Of a stretch of DNA of 64,000 nucleotides, positions 25,757 to 34,341 are shown in pieces (position 1 is the stretch's first letter; each line of letters begins with the position of its first letter). The notes beneath the pieces are model-generated. The model saw only the letters and a list, made by a program, of their open reading frames with translations, did no database searches and was not told where the DNA came from. Source of the stretch: Alphaproteobacteria bacterium (GTDB lineage: Bacteria; Pseudomonadota; Alphaproteobacteria; MPNO01; UBA2964); NCBI GenBank assembly GCA_012103315.1, contig WLWZ01000001.1, forward strand, positions 372,001 through 436,000. The letters are read 5' to 3'. The position numbers were made by a program, and so were the translations under genes.

Positions 25757-25844
25757 GCCCAATTTTTCTCCCGCAGGAGAGGGGCGTCGGGACAACCAGC
25801 CCGGCAGGAACGGCGCCTCTCTCCGCTCCCGGGTCCTAAATTTC

Positions 25845-26570
25845 TTATGAAGATCCGACGGACAGCCGACCGGTAACACCGTGCTTTTCAATCAGACTGG
25901 CGATAAACCCGTTGGCTTTGCTTTCTTCGACAAAGGCGGCGACAAACTCTGCGGCGGCTGTGTAGCCCTTGGTCACACCGATGGCTTGCTGCACCGACGT
26001 AAAACCGCCATCGAGAATCTTGCTGCCCGGCACATTCGAAGACTCAACGACCAGGGCCGGACGAAGTCCAGCGAGCGCTTCCAGCCCTTCATTCTTGAAC
26101 AGCTCGACCGCCCCAGCGACACCCTGTGCGCGAACCAGTTCAGCATTGTTCAGATGCTGCGACAGATAGAGGTCATAGGCACTACGCCCAGACACCGCGA
26201 TCCGGATACCCTCCTGATCAATCTCGTCGATGGTGTTGTAAAGCGATCCTGCTGGCACCAGGTAGGTCGCTTCAATTTCGACATAAGCAGCAGAGAAATC
26301 GATCACCTCTGCCCGCTTTGGTTCGGCACCGATCATGCCGAGATCCCATCCATCCTTGCCTGCCGTGTCAGCAATCTCACCGGGCGAGGCGTACTGCACC
26401 ATGGCGACGCCAACACCGAGCTTCTCGGCGATGGCACGTCCCATGTCAGAGGCGACACCATCCGGTTCACCGTCTGTAGTGGTGCTGGTGTTCAGCAGGT
26501 TGTTAGCCATATTGAGGCCAACCCGTAACGTGCCGGTCGGGGCTAACTGGGCAAGGACTTCTGGGGTCAT
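25845..26570 (-). CDS. extracellular solute-binding-like protein (family 3 SBP fold) without signal peptide
   Basis: The 241-residue protein has the fold of amino-acid-type ABC solute-binding proteins: APTGTLRVGLNMANNLL, GVASDMGRAIAEKLGV, WDLGMIGAEPKRAEVIDFSAAYVEIEATYLV and GIRIAVSGRSAYDLYL. It begins MTPEVLAQLAP with no signal peptide, and no ABC permease or ATPase gene is nearby. It may therefore be a cytosolic sensor or enzyme rather than a transport component. Its ribosome-binding site (GAGGA) overlaps the stop codon of the upstream hydrolase gene, so the two are one operon. An upstream secretory start is ruled out by that neighbour. Confidence 0.78.
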   Translation of the reverse strand: MTPEVLAQLAPTGTLRVGLNMANNLLNTSTTTDGEPDGVASDMGRAIAEKLGVGVAMVQYASPGEIADTAGKDGWDLGMIGAEPKRAEVIDFSAAYVEIEATYLVPAGSLYNTIDEIDQEGIRIAVSGRSAYDLYLSQHLNNAELVRAQGVAGAVELFKNEGLEALAGLRPALVVESSNVPGSKILDGGFTSVQQAIGVTKGYTAAAEFVAAFVEESKANGFIASLIEKHGVTGRLSVGSS

Positions 26571-26580
26571 GTTTTAATCC

Positions 26581-27444
26581 TCAGACCGGGAAAAACTTGT
26601 CGACCCAGCTTTTGACGATCTCACGCACGCGGGTGTTGTTTTCCGCAAACATGAAATGATCGGTTTCGGCAAACAGATGCATATCGCAAGGCTGCCCGGC
26701 TAACTTGAACATCGCAACCGATTGTTCGGTCGGGGTGACGGAATCGTCTGAGCTATGCAACAGCAGCAGCGGCCGTGGTGCGATATCGGCAACGACATCC
26801 TCGGCGCAGAAATTATACATGCTCTGCGGTACTTCAGCCGGGAACTCGACAACCGATTGCTGGGCTAGATTGTTCCGGAGATGCTCTGGGATCGGCACGA
26901 TGTCATAGCGATTGACCATCAAGGATTCACCGGTCTTTTCGCGATGGCGCCGACCCTGTTCCAACATGTTGGTGAATTTTAACCAGCCTTCTTTGGTAGG
27001 GTGCTGACCGCGGAATTTGCGTTCACCGTGGCCCCAACCACCTGAGGAGATAACACAGGCAAACCGGTCATCAATGCCGCCAGCGTAAATCGCTACTGCA
27101 GCACCAAAGGATGACCCAAGCACGCCGACACGAGCACCATCAACCTCATCTCGGGTCTGGAGATAATCCATCGCGGCCTGCGTGTCCTCGACTTGCTCCT
27201 GGCAGATCACCCGGCCAAATTCGCCTTCGCTATCGCCACAGCCGCGCATCGAAAAGCGGAAGGCGGCATAGCCCCACTCATTGAACATCTTGCACGGGCC
27301 CATGACATTATTGCTGCTGCTGTTACTGCCAAAACCATGGAGAACAATGATGCAGGGCAGTTTTTTGCCTTCGCTACCCTCTGGGGTATGCAAAGCGCCT
27401 GACAGGGTCAGATCGCCGGATTTGAACGTGATGACATCTTCCAT
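26581..27444 (-). CDS. alpha/beta hydrolase (dienelactone hydrolase/acylpeptidase-like)
   Basis: The 287-residue protein is a cytosolic alpha/beta hydrolase. An HGFGSNSSSN oxyanion segment is near residue 36, the nucleophile elbow GSSFGAAVAIY carries Ser at about residue 111, an Asp lies in LLLLHSSDDSVTP and the His in FAETDHFMFAENN, giving a full Ser-Asp-His triad. AAGGGAGAA precedes the ATG. The gene is followed directly by the solute-binding-like protein. Substrate unknown; short acyl esters are usual for this group. Confidence 0.87.
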   Translation of the reverse strand: MEDVITFKSGDLTLSGALHTPEGSEGKKLPCIIVLHGFGSNSSSNNVMGPCKMFNEWGYAAFRFSMRGCGDSEGEFGRVICQEQVEDTQAAMDYLQTRDEVDGARVGVLGSSFGAAVAIYAGGIDDRFACVISSGGWGHGERKFRGQHPTKEGWLKFTNMLEQGRRHREKTGESLMVNRYDIVPIPEHLRNNLAQQSVVEFPAEVPQSMYNFCAEDVVADIAPRPLLLLHSSDDSVTPTEQSVAMFKLAGQPCDMHLFAETDHFMFAENNTRVREIVKSWVDKFFPV

Positions 27445-27576
27445 GAGAATTCTCCCTTAAATATGTTGCTGTGGTTATACGGTTGCGATAGATGGGCCGC
27501 AAGGTGTGCTATGCGGTGAGGTAGACGTGTTGGATGGTCGCCGCCACAATGCGGGCTACAGAAAACGGAGTGATTG

Positions 27577-28620
27577 ATGACAGACGGCGTAAGAATAACG
27601 CGCGAAGCGGCAACCGAATTATTGGCCGGAATTTTTGAGGCACGGGATTGTCCCTCGGATGAGGCATTGCTCGTCGCCGAAGGTCTGGTGTGGGCCGATC
27701 TACGCGGTATTGAATCGCACGGTCTGGTCCGTGTGCCGCAATATATGCTGCGACTCGACAAGGGTGTCGTTAATCCGCGACCAACGCTCAAGATTATTAA
27801 GGAAACACCGGCGGCGGTGGTGATCGATGGCGATCACAGCCACGGTCAAATCGCGCTTGATCTCGCGATAAGGAAGGCGATAGAAAAAGCCAAAGCCGTC
27901 AGCGTCGGTTGGGTCGTGGTCGGTGACACCACCCACACCGGCGCGGTGAGCATGTATACGCGGCAGGTCGCAGAAGCCGGTATGGCGGCGCTCTATATGG
28001 GCGGCTCGCAACCCAACATGGCCTATTACGGCACCAAGGCCGGTGGCGTATCGACCAGCCCGATTGCGATGGCGGTGCCGCGTGGTGATGGCAAAATCCT
28101 GTCGCTTGATCTCTCCACGGCGATCGCCGGTGTTGGCAAGCTACTGCAACACAAAGTGTCCAACGAGCCGCTGGGTGAAGGCTGGGCTCTGGATAATGAA
28201 GGTAATCCGACGACCGATCCGCAGAAGGCGACCTTGCCGACACCACTCGGCGGGCCAAAGGGGTCTGGTATGTCGTTGATGTTCGAATGCATGACCAGCT
28301 TGATGGCGGGTCGGGCGATCTTGGCACCTTGGATCAGGGGCGAGAACCAGCGCCATCACCAAAGCGCGCTCCTTGCCGCGATTGATATTTCCCAATTTGG
28401 CGATCTCAATGAATATTGCGAAGAAGTTGAAGGGTTGGCCGAGGCTATAAAGACATTACCGAAATCGGATGAGGTCGACGAAATTCAAATGCCGGGCGAA
28501 CGCAGCGATGCGATCTATGAGGAGCGCCTCAAGAACGGCTATATCGTGCCGCCGAAAGTTTGGGAAAAGGTTGTCGAGGTCGCGGAGAAATACGACGTGC
28601 CGCTACCGGCAGTTGGTTAA
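27577..28620 (+). CDS. Ldh family oxidoreductase (malate/L-lactate/ureidoglycolate dehydrogenase type)
   Basis: The 347-residue product belongs to the type-2 malate/L-lactate dehydrogenase family (distinct from the Rossmann type), which reduces or oxidises 2-oxo/2-hydroxy acids with NAD(P). Typical segments are WADLRGIESHGLVRVPQYM with a conserved His, VVIDGDHSHGQIALDLAI, VVVGDTTHTGAVSMYTRQVAEAGM and STSPIAMAVPRGDGKI. ACGGAG lies before the ATG at 27577; a TTG one codon earlier is also in frame. The gene stands alone, divergent from the hydrolase. Substrate not assigned. Confidence 0.88.
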   Translation: MTDGVRITREAATELLAGIFEARDCPSDEALLVAEGLVWADLRGIESHGLVRVPQYMLRLDKGVVNPRPTLKIIKETPAAVVIDGDHSHGQIALDLAIRKAIEKAKAVSVGWVVVGDTTHTGAVSMYTRQVAEAGMAALYMGGSQPNMAYYGTKAGGVSTSPIAMAVPRGDGKILSLDLSTAIAGVGKLLQHKVSNEPLGEGWALDNEGNPTTDPQKATLPTPLGGPKGSGMSLMFECMTSLMAGRAILAPWIRGENQRHHQSALLAAIDISQFGDLNEYCEEVEGLAEAIKTLPKSDEVDEIQMPGERSDAIYEERLKNGYIVPPKVWEKVVEVAEKYDVPLPAVG

Positions 28621-28636
28621 CAGCTTTCTTACCATC

Positions 28637-28741
28637 GTCATCCCGCACTTGATGCGGGATCCAGTGACCGCGCGTCGGCGCGGTGATCGGGAGAAATGGC
28701 ATGTTGGTTGATATGGAGCCCGGATCAGGTCCGGGGTGACG
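28637..28741. repeat. dispersed palindromic repeat, copy 3
   Basis: Opens GTCATCCCGCACTTGATGCG and closes with CCCGGATCAGGTCCGGGGTG then ACG. The middle contains CCAGTGACCGCGCGTC, a segment shared with the copies at 29603 and 61297. It lies between the convergent Ldh and PEP-CTERM genes. Confidence 0.85.
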
Positions 28742-28765
28742 AGGGAGAAAGGTATCCCGGAAGCC

Positions 28766-29443
28766 TTAAGCTGTTTTGCGCCGTCGGATAATACCAAGAC
28801 CCAAAAGGCCGAAACCAAATACAATCAGGGCACCTGGTTCTGGTACCCCTGCACCCGCACCTGCAATTGCAAAGTTCTCAATTCCTATCGTTCCACCAAT
28901 GGCACCGCCAACAAAAGCTATATTGAAATTAGTGGTCGCAAAATCCGCAGGGTCAGGTTGGGTTGAGGGGAGTGCGTCGCTTGAGAGTGCCGTACCGGTT
29001 GGATCAGACATACTCAAAATTATCGCTGCCGGAGTGAGGCCGCCGATAGATGGACCGAATGGTGAAGAAATATCAAAAGAATAGCTATCTGATGCAGCGT
29101 TCGTGACATTTATTGTTCCTGGCGGCTGCGGCGGAATTGCTTGCCAATTAGAGGTACCGATAGTTAACAATGCCGCTGTCAATGTATAAGTACCTGCCGT
29201 ACCGCTGGGGTTGGTGTCCGGTGCCGTATCATCAAAAAAATATTCCAGTGTTGCCGATTGACCGAGGAAAGCGTTAAACGCAGCGCCACCGGACGTTGTG
29301 CTTACGGCACCTTCATAGGTGAAGGTAATCGGCGCTGCTTGAACGTGCGTCAATGTTAAAGTGAAGGCGATGACCAGCGCACCAACCGCGAGGGTGGTGT
29401 AACCTGTCGTGCGTTGTGATGCGGCTTTTAGAGAAGCAAACAA
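28766..29443 (-). CDS. PEP-CTERM sorting domain-containing protein 1
   Basis: The 225-residue protein has a signal peptide ending near VQAAPI and a C-terminal sorting tag: VPEPGALIVFGFGLLGLG, a hydrophobic helix, then RRRKTA. Such tags are recognised by exosortases (EpsH/XrtA type) that process and anchor exported proteins of biofilm/exopolysaccharide makers. The mature domain begins ITFTYEGAVSTTSGGAAFNAF and is shared with the proteins at 29755 and 33377. The start is a TTG after AGGGATGAG; no in-frame ATG is near. A sigma-54-type promoter lies at 29480-29495. Confidence 0.85.
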   Translation of the reverse strand: MFASLKAASQRTTGYTTLAVGALVIAFTLTLTHVQAAPITFTYEGAVSTTSGGAAFNAFLGQSATLEYFFDDTAPDTNPSGTAGTYTLTAALLTIGTSNWQAIPPQPPGTINVTNAASDSYSFDISSPFGPSIGGLTPAAIILSMSDPTGTALSSDALPSTQPDPADFATTNFNIAFVGGAIGGTIGIENFAIAGAGAGVPEPGALIVFGFGLLGLGIIRRRKTA

Positions 29444-29479
29444 CTGAATCTCATCCCTAGTCTTATTGTCCTTATTTTA

Positions 29480-29495
29480 TGCAAGAATTACGCCA
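29480..29495 (-). promoter_or_regulatory. sigma-54 promoter of PEP-CTERM gene 1
   Basis: On the minus strand, TGGCGTAATTCTTGCA has the -24 GG and -12 GC exactly 10 bases apart, with the full TTGCA -12 box. It lies about 37 bases before the start codon. The same arrangement precedes the other four PEP-CTERM genes. Confidence 0.7.
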
Positions 29496-29559
29496 GATTC
29501 TGGATTTCCAGCTTAATCAATAGGTTACGGCACGGGTATAAGTTCGCAATCACTCGCAT

Positions 29560-29576
29560 CGTAAGGAATGCCGACG
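29560..29576 (-). promoter_or_regulatory. conserved upstream element of PEP-CTERM gene 1
   Basis: Plus-strand text CGTAAGGAATGCCGACG, 65 bases upstream of the -24 box. Near-identical elements stand at the same distance before the genes at 33377, 48929 and 60301. The position fits an enhancer bound by an NtrC-type activator. The binding protein is not known from this window. Confidence 0.65.
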
Positions 29577-29602
29577 CTTTTCCCCCAATCGGCACTCCAT
29601 CC

Positions 29603-29700
29603 GTCATCCCGCACTTGATGCGGGATCCAGTGACCGCGCGTCTGTGCGGTGTCAGGCGAAGGTGTCCAGTGGCATAGATGGACTCCGGATCGGGGGGACC
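29603..29700. repeat. dispersed palindromic repeat, copy 4 (degenerate right end)
   Basis: The left arm GTCATCCCGCACTTGATGCG is intact and the middle has CCAGTGACCGCGCGTC. The right arm has decayed to GGACTCCGGATCGGGGGGAC. The copy lies in the gap of about 310 bases between two PEP-CTERM genes, beyond the upstream element of the first. Confidence 0.8.
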
Positions 29701-29754
29701 ATAGAGAAGAAGTTCGAGATGACGTTGGGGAAATCGGCGAGGGACGCAGTTGGC

Positions 29755-30384
29755 TCAGGCGGTTTTGCGTCGCCGGATAAAGCTGAGTCCTGCAAGGCCG
29801 AACCCGAACACGATCAGTGCACCAGGTTCCGGCACTGCCGTGTCGGCAATAGTGAATGTCTGAACATTTATACTTCCGAGCCCAAAACCCACCCCGAATT
29901 GAGTCAAGCCAAAATCTGCCGGATCAGGCTGGGTCAGTGGCAATGCGTCACTAGAAAGGGCTGTGCCGGTTGCATCGTCCATATCCAAGAAAATTCCGAG
30001 AGGTCCAAATCCGCCCACGCTTGGGCCAGTGGCACCGGAATTGTTAAACCGGTTTCTGTCCATGGCGCCGTCATCGATGAACAGATTTCCGCCTGCGACG
30101 GTCCAGACGGAGCCTCCGATGGTCACCGATGTCGAGGTTAGGGCGTATTGGCCCGAAGCGGCCCCCGGAGAAAGATCTGGTGCGGCATCGTCAAAAGTAT
30201 ATTCCAGAGTTGCTGTCTGTCCGATGAACGCGCTGAAGGCCGGACCACCAACGCCGCTATTGACGATGCCTTCATAGGCAAAGGTGATGGGCGCTGCCTG
30301 TGCAGCCGTTGTTGCCAAGGTGATCGCCGCCGCCATAGCAAGCTTTTTGAAACTGAGTGTCAGCGTATTTTTGTCAAAGAACAT
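29755..30384 (-). CDS. PEP-CTERM sorting domain-containing protein 2
   Basis: The 209-residue protein has an N-terminal signal peptide (LAMAAAITLATTAAQAAPI) and the C-terminal tag VPEPGALIVFGFGLAGLS then RRRKTA. The mature part starts ITFAYEGIVNSGVGGPAFSAF and continues IGQTATLEYTFDDAAPDLSPG, closely paralogous to the protein at 28766. It should be exported and processed at the inner membrane by an exosortase encoded elsewhere. A weaker sigma-54-like box is at 30409-30424. The conserved distal element of the other four genes was not found here. Confidence 0.86.
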   Translation of the reverse strand: MFFDKNTLTLSFKKLAMAAAITLATTAAQAAPITFAYEGIVNSGVGGPAFSAFIGQTATLEYTFDDAAPDLSPGAASGQYALTSTSVTIGGSVWTVAGGNLFIDDGAMDRNRFNNSGATGPSVGGFGPLGIFLDMDDATGTALSSDALPLTQPDPADFGLTQFGVGFGLGSINVQTFTIADTAVPEPGALIVFGFGLAGLSFIRRRKTA

Positions 30385-30408
30385 CAGATTATTTTTTTTC
30401 TATGTGAT

Positions 30409-30424
30409 GGCGTGTCTTGCGCCA
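30409..30424 (-). promoter_or_regulatory. possible sigma-54 promoter of PEP-CTERM gene 2
   Basis: Minus strand TGGCGCAAGACACGCC keeps GG and GC 10 bases apart, but the -12 box is ACGCC rather than TTGCA. A perfect dyad GTGCTAAGCAC lies about 35 bases farther upstream. Weaker than the other four candidates. Confidence 0.4.
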
Positions 30425-30484
30425 AACCCCTGAATAATATGTTGAAATTATACCATGCTGAGTGCTTAGCACAATTTCAAAAAG

Positions 30485-31708
30485 CTAGGTAATCGCCGCC
30501 GTAGCAGCGACGCTATCGATCAGCTGCGCGCGGCGCATATAGGCTTTTGCCTTTTCCTTGTCTTCGCTCACCGCCCGCATTTCATCGAGGCGTTTTTTGC
30601 GCATTTCCGGGTCGCGTTCTTCGAGCTGTTTCTTATTGGCAATGGTTTGCGCCTGCGTGAAATCGGTCGATGCCTTGTGGCGTTGGCGGGTGTAGCGGTC
30701 CAGCAGGTCAGCATCGCCTTCGCCCTTCCACAGGGCGGTTAGTTTCTCGGCCAGATTGACCGCATCGTGAATGCCGCCATTGAGCCCCATGCCGCCAATC
30801 GGGTTGTTCACATGTGCACTGTCACCGGCCAGGACCACGCGGCCTTTATTGAAGGTGTCGGCAACGCACTGGCTCACCGTATAGACATTGGCATAGGCGA
30901 TTTCATAATTCTCATCGCGTTCAAAGAACCTTTTGAGCCGCGCCTGCATCGCTTCTTCGCTCTTGGCTTCTTCTTCGGTTTCGCCAACCCGCATGGGAAC
31001 GACAAAGCGCCAGATGTCCGGCTTGTTGGGTTCGCCCTTCACCTGGAATAAATTGCACCATTCTTCAGGGTGCGAGAAATAATTGCGGATGGCGATCCGC
31101 TCGTCATGCGCGGTCAGATCAAAATATGTCCCAATTTTGATTAACTTCTCAGGATAGGTGAAGCCCTCGAAGTTTATTCCGGCGCCTTTGCGCACGGTTG
31201 AGCGCCCACCATCACAGCCCACCAGATAGGACCCCCGGAAGGTCTCGACGCTGCCATCGGCAAGCGCTGCATTGACCATCACATGATCGTCAAACTGCTC
31301 AAACCCGGTGACGGCATGAGAGAACCGCACATCAAAAGCCGGGTCATGGCCAAAGAGTTCGATTGCCTTGCGAACCAGCTTGTACTGCTCATATTGCAGC
31401 ACATAGGGAAACTCGACTTCGTCTTTAAGGTCACCGAGATCAAACTCGGCAATCATCTCGTGATCGACCCGGTCGTGAAACCGATAGACCGGCGATTGAA
31501 GCCCTTCGGCAATCATATGTTCGGCAAGGCCCAGCTTATCGAGCATGGCAACGGTCGGTGGATGATGTGATGCGGCGCGCTGATCCATAAAGGGCTCATC
31601 GAGCTGTTCGAAGGCGATAAACGGCACGCCCTGACGATATAATGCTACCGCCAGCACCATAGCGACAGGGCCACCGCCGGAGATTATTACAGGATCGCGC
31701 TTAGCCAT
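30485..31708 (-). CDS. FAD-dependent monooxygenase (PHBH/UbiH-like aromatic hydroxylase)
   Basis: The 407-residue protein is a class A flavoprotein monooxygenase. The N-terminal FAD motif is VIISGGGPVAMVLAVALYRQG (GxGxxG with Ala in the last place), the middle has the DG motif YLVGCDGGRSTVRKGAG, and the GD motif is RVVLAGDSAHVNNPIGGMGLN. These enzymes hydroxylate phenolic or related substrates using NAD(P)H. The ATG at 31708 is preferred to a TTG four codons upstream. The tail from about residue 350 is highly charged. It sits alone between PEP-CTERM gene 2 and the sensor kinase. Confidence 0.88.
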   Translation of the reverse strand: MAKRDPVIISGGGPVAMVLAVALYRQGVPFIAFEQLDEPFMDQRAASHHPPTVAMLDKLGLAEHMIAEGLQSPVYRFHDRVDHEMIAEFDLGDLKDEVEFPYVLQYEQYKLVRKAIELFGHDPAFDVRFSHAVTGFEQFDDHVMVNAALADGSVETFRGSYLVGCDGGRSTVRKGAGINFEGFTYPEKLIKIGTYFDLTAHDERIAIRNYFSHPEEWCNLFQVKGEPNKPDIWRFVVPMRVGETEEEAKSEEAMQARLKRFFERDENYEIAYANVYTVSQCVADTFNKGRVVLAGDSAHVNNPIGGMGLNGGIHDAVNLAEKLTALWKGEGDADLLDRYTRQRHKASTDFTQAQTIANKKQLEERDPEMRKKRLDEMRAVSEDKEKAKAYMRRAQLIDSVAATAAIT

Positions 31709-31910
31709 CTGAAAAACCAATTGTTACAAGTCGCGGCAGTATTCGGCGCGCGTGGGGCAGGGTCAAGGAGGGAAGGTTCCAATTGCTATTTGTCACCCCG
31801 CTTCTCAATCCCAGCTCCAGACAAGTTGTACCGAAATTCTTGTCGACATTCGTTGCTGAGGAGAATTAACTAAAAGACGAATAGTTCTAGATGAGTAGGA
31901 TTAGTTTCTC

Positions 31911-33380
31911 GTGCTTACCCGGATTACAGGTTTATTGGCCAACCGTCCCCAACTGGTCGTTATCGTCTTTGTTATTGTTACGTTAGCCGGTTTTATTGCC
32001 GGCGCCCGGCACTACGCCGAACAGGCCCGCTTGCAGGCCGCCTATGATACCGCGAAGTCGTTTGAACAATCTATTTCCGCGCTTCACAAATATTACTCCG
32101 AAGTGATCGTGCCACGTATTCGGGGTACTGGCGCCGAGTTTGTCGTTCATTTTGAAAAGGACCTCAAAACATTTCCTTTTCCGGCGACAGTGTCATCGCG
32201 GTTCGGTGATGCGCTCCACAAGGTGAACCCTGATCTCAACTCCAGCTTGTTTAGCCGGTTGCCGTTTCCTCATCAAATTGATCGCAACCTCGATCAATTT
32301 GAAAAGGATTCTCTGGATTTTCTGGAGACCAACCCAGCGTCGGAGTTTTTCCGCATCGAAGCTAAAAACGGCCGGGATTTTGTCCGCTATGCTCGGGCGC
32401 TGGTGATGAAGGCAGACTGCATCAAATGTCATAATCGGCCGGAGTTTGGCTTTGACGGGCAATGGCGTGTTGGACAGTTTCGCGGCGCACGTCAGGTTTC
32501 TCTTCCGGTACCGATGCTAGCGCCGATTATCGATAAGGCGACGATGTCTGCATTGGTGCTAGCGATAATTGCTTCTTTGATAGGAGGGTTACTGGTCTGG
32601 CCGGTTGTTACTCGACTACATCGAACACTCCAAAAAACCGAACAATTGGCGGGAGCGTTAGAGCTCAGCAACGCGGAGTTAAAGGAATCAAATCGTGTTA
32701 AAACGACGTTCTTCTCGATTATCGCCCATGATTTGCGCAGTCCGTTTAACTCGCTCCTCGGTATGACCAGGTTGATGGTTACAGATAAGGCCAGATTGGA
32801 TAAGGACGCATTGGTTGGTTATGCGGAAGATGTGAACACCGCTGGTCAGCGGTTTTACGCCTTGCTGCAAAACTTACTGGAATGGTCGCAGCTGCAAATG
32901 TCGGGGGCTACATTCGGCCCCAAACAAGTCGTTCTGGAGTCTCTGGTAAAAGACAGTTTGGATGTTCTGCATCCTATTGCCCAAGAGAAGACCATTAATG
33001 TGACTAGCCAAATCGGTGACGTTACTGCCTATGCTGATCCCAACATGGTCATGATGGTCATTCGCAACCTTGTCAGCAATGCGCTGAAATTTACCGAAGC
33101 CGGCGGCACGATCAATCTATCAAGCCAGAGCATAGGCGACTTCGTCCAGATCACTGTGACAGATGATGGTGTTGGCATTGCAAAAGAAGGTCTCACCGAA
33201 CTTTTTGAGGTTGATCATCGAACGACGAGTGAAGGCACGGCCGGCGAGACGGGTACTGGTCTTGGCTTACCATTGTGCAAAGATATGGTCGAAAAAAACG
33301 GTGGAAAAATTTGGGCGGAGAGTGTGCCGGGTAAAGGCTCTAAATTCCACTTCACCCTGCCGGTGCGGCAACAATCTTAA
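31911..33380 (+). CDS. membrane sensor histidine kinase with a CxxCH (DUF3365/Tll0287-like) sensor domain
   Basis: The 489-residue protein begins at GTG. A helix at about residues 13-31 and another at 211-232 enclose a periplasmic domain of the Tll0287-like/DUF3365 kind with Cys170-x-x-Cys173-His174, a c-type haem-binding motif. It continues with a short coiled coil, the HisKA motif FFSIIAHDLRSPFNSLLG with phosphorylated His273, the N-box VIRNLVSNALKFTEAGG, and ATP-lid motifs DDGVGIAKEG and GTGLGLPLCKDM. A haem sensor of redox state or gas is likely. No response regulator is adjacent, so it is an orphan kinase. Its end overlaps the convergent PEP-CTERM gene by 4 bases. Confidence 0.88.
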   Translation: MLTRITGLLANRPQLVVIVFVIVTLAGFIAGARHYAEQARLQAAYDTAKSFEQSISALHKYYSEVIVPRIRGTGAEFVVHFEKDLKTFPFPATVSSRFGDALHKVNPDLNSSLFSRLPFPHQIDRNLDQFEKDSLDFLETNPASEFFRIEAKNGRDFVRYARALVMKADCIKCHNRPEFGFDGQWRVGQFRGARQVSLPVPMLAPIIDKATMSALVLAIIASLIGGLLVWPVVTRLHRTLQKTEQLAGALELSNAELKESNRVKTTFFSIIAHDLRSPFNSLLGMTRLMVTDKARLDKDALVGYAEDVNTAGQRFYALLQNLLEWSQLQMSGATFGPKQVVLESLVKDSLDVLHPIAQEKTINVTSQIGDVTAYADPNMVMMVIRNLVSNALKFTEAGGTINLSSQSIGDFVQITVTDDGVGIAKEGLTELFEVDHRTTSEGTAGETGTGLGLPLCKDMVEKNGGKIWAESVPGKGSKFHFTLPVRQQS

Positions 33381-34042
33381 GAATAAGTTTTACGCCGCCG
33401 GATGATGCCGAGCCCTGCAAGCCCAAAGCCAAACACGATAAGCGCGCCAGGTTCCGGCACGTCGGCGGCGACGGTGACCGTGTTGGCCTGAATGGTTCCT
33501 GATCCAGAGCCGCCATCCGAAAAAGACAAAACCATTGTACTCAGCAGATTTGGAATAGGCTGAAACAATGGAAGGGAGTCGTCGGAAAACATTGTGCCGC
33601 TGATGTCAGTTATCGTTAATAAAAACCCAGTCAGGTCGAGCCCGCCTACCGTCTGGTGTGGTCCTGGCAGAGTGCTGTTCGATGCGATGGTGAAGTGGTC
33701 ACCGAGCACTGCATCCTCAGTGGTCAGATCAAACCCCAACGTCGCGGCATAGCCGCCGGAGACCGTAACATCAAGCGTGATCCCTGCGTATGAGCCCTGG
33801 GTTGGGCTCCCGTTATTATCGACCGCTGCGGAATCATAGGTGTAATCAATTTTCAGCGTTTCGCCTTGAAAGGCGTCAAAGACGGCGCCTCCGGTGGTGC
33901 TGTCGACAATACCTTCATAGCTGAACGTGATTGGCGCAGCATGGCTGAAGCTAGAAAATGCGGACAGGCTGACGGCGAGCGATATCGCAGCCATGACAGA
34001 CCGTGCTCCCTTCAAACCTAAATTTTTCGCCGCAAATGACAT
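33377..34042 (-). CDS. PEP-CTERM sorting domain-containing protein 3
   Basis: The 221-residue exported protein has a signal peptide ending near FSHAAPI and a C-terminal tag VPEPGALIVFGFGLAGLG then RRRKTYS. The mature domain begins ITFSYEGIVDSTTGGAVFDAF and is the most divergent of the three related copies (28766, 29755, 33377). Its ATG lies more than 110 bases from the sigma-54 box at 34158, leaving a long untranslated leader that contains the partly mirrored text GAATTGCG...CGCAATTC. The sorting enzyme is not in the window. Confidence 0.86.
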   Translation of the reverse strand: MSFAAKNLGLKGARSVMAAISLAVSLSAFSSFSHAAPITFSYEGIVDSTTGGAVFDAFQGETLKIDYTYDSAAVDNNGSPTQGSYAGITLDVTVSGGYAATLGFDLTTEDAVLGDHFTIASNSTLPGPHQTVGGLDLTGFLLTITDISGTMFSDDSLPLFQPIPNLLSTMVLSFSDGGSGSGTIQANTVTVAADVPEPGALIVFGFGLAGLGIIRRRKTYS

Positions 34043-34157
34043 CGTGCTTAGTTATCTCCGATACCAAAAAACACAACTTAAGATTGATCTTTTCTGAATT
34101 GAATGCAAAAGACCTGTTAGAATTGCGGAAAATAACGCAATTCACACTCTATTACTA

Positions 34158-34173
34158 TGCAAAACCCATGCCG
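34158..34173 (-). promoter_or_regulatory. sigma-54 promoter of PEP-CTERM gene 3
   Basis: Minus strand CGGCATGGGTTTTGCA: GG and GC 10 bases apart with a full TTGCA -12 box. It lies about 115 bases upstream of the start codon. Confidence 0.7.
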
Positions 34174-34237
34174 AAATTAGGGTTCTGTTAACTATCAGAG
34201 GCTTGTTTAGTTATAGTTTGATAATCTTTGAAGAAAT

Positions 34238-34254
34238 CGTAAAGAAATCCGACG
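34238..34254 (-). promoter_or_regulatory. conserved upstream element of PEP-CTERM gene 3
   Basis: Plus-strand text CGTAAAGAAATCCGACG, 65 bases beyond the -24 box, matching the elements at 29560, 49748 and 61139 in sequence and distance. Between it and the promoter is GTTAACTAT, which resembles GTTAACAAC and CTTAACAAC at the same position before genes 4 and 5. Confidence 0.65.
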
Positions 34255-34341
34255 TTAATACTGAGATTTCAGGATGTTATCGGCCGAATTGATCAGAACT
34301 TGGCCTCGATTGGTTTCGCGTATATGGCGAGTAGTGGAAAT

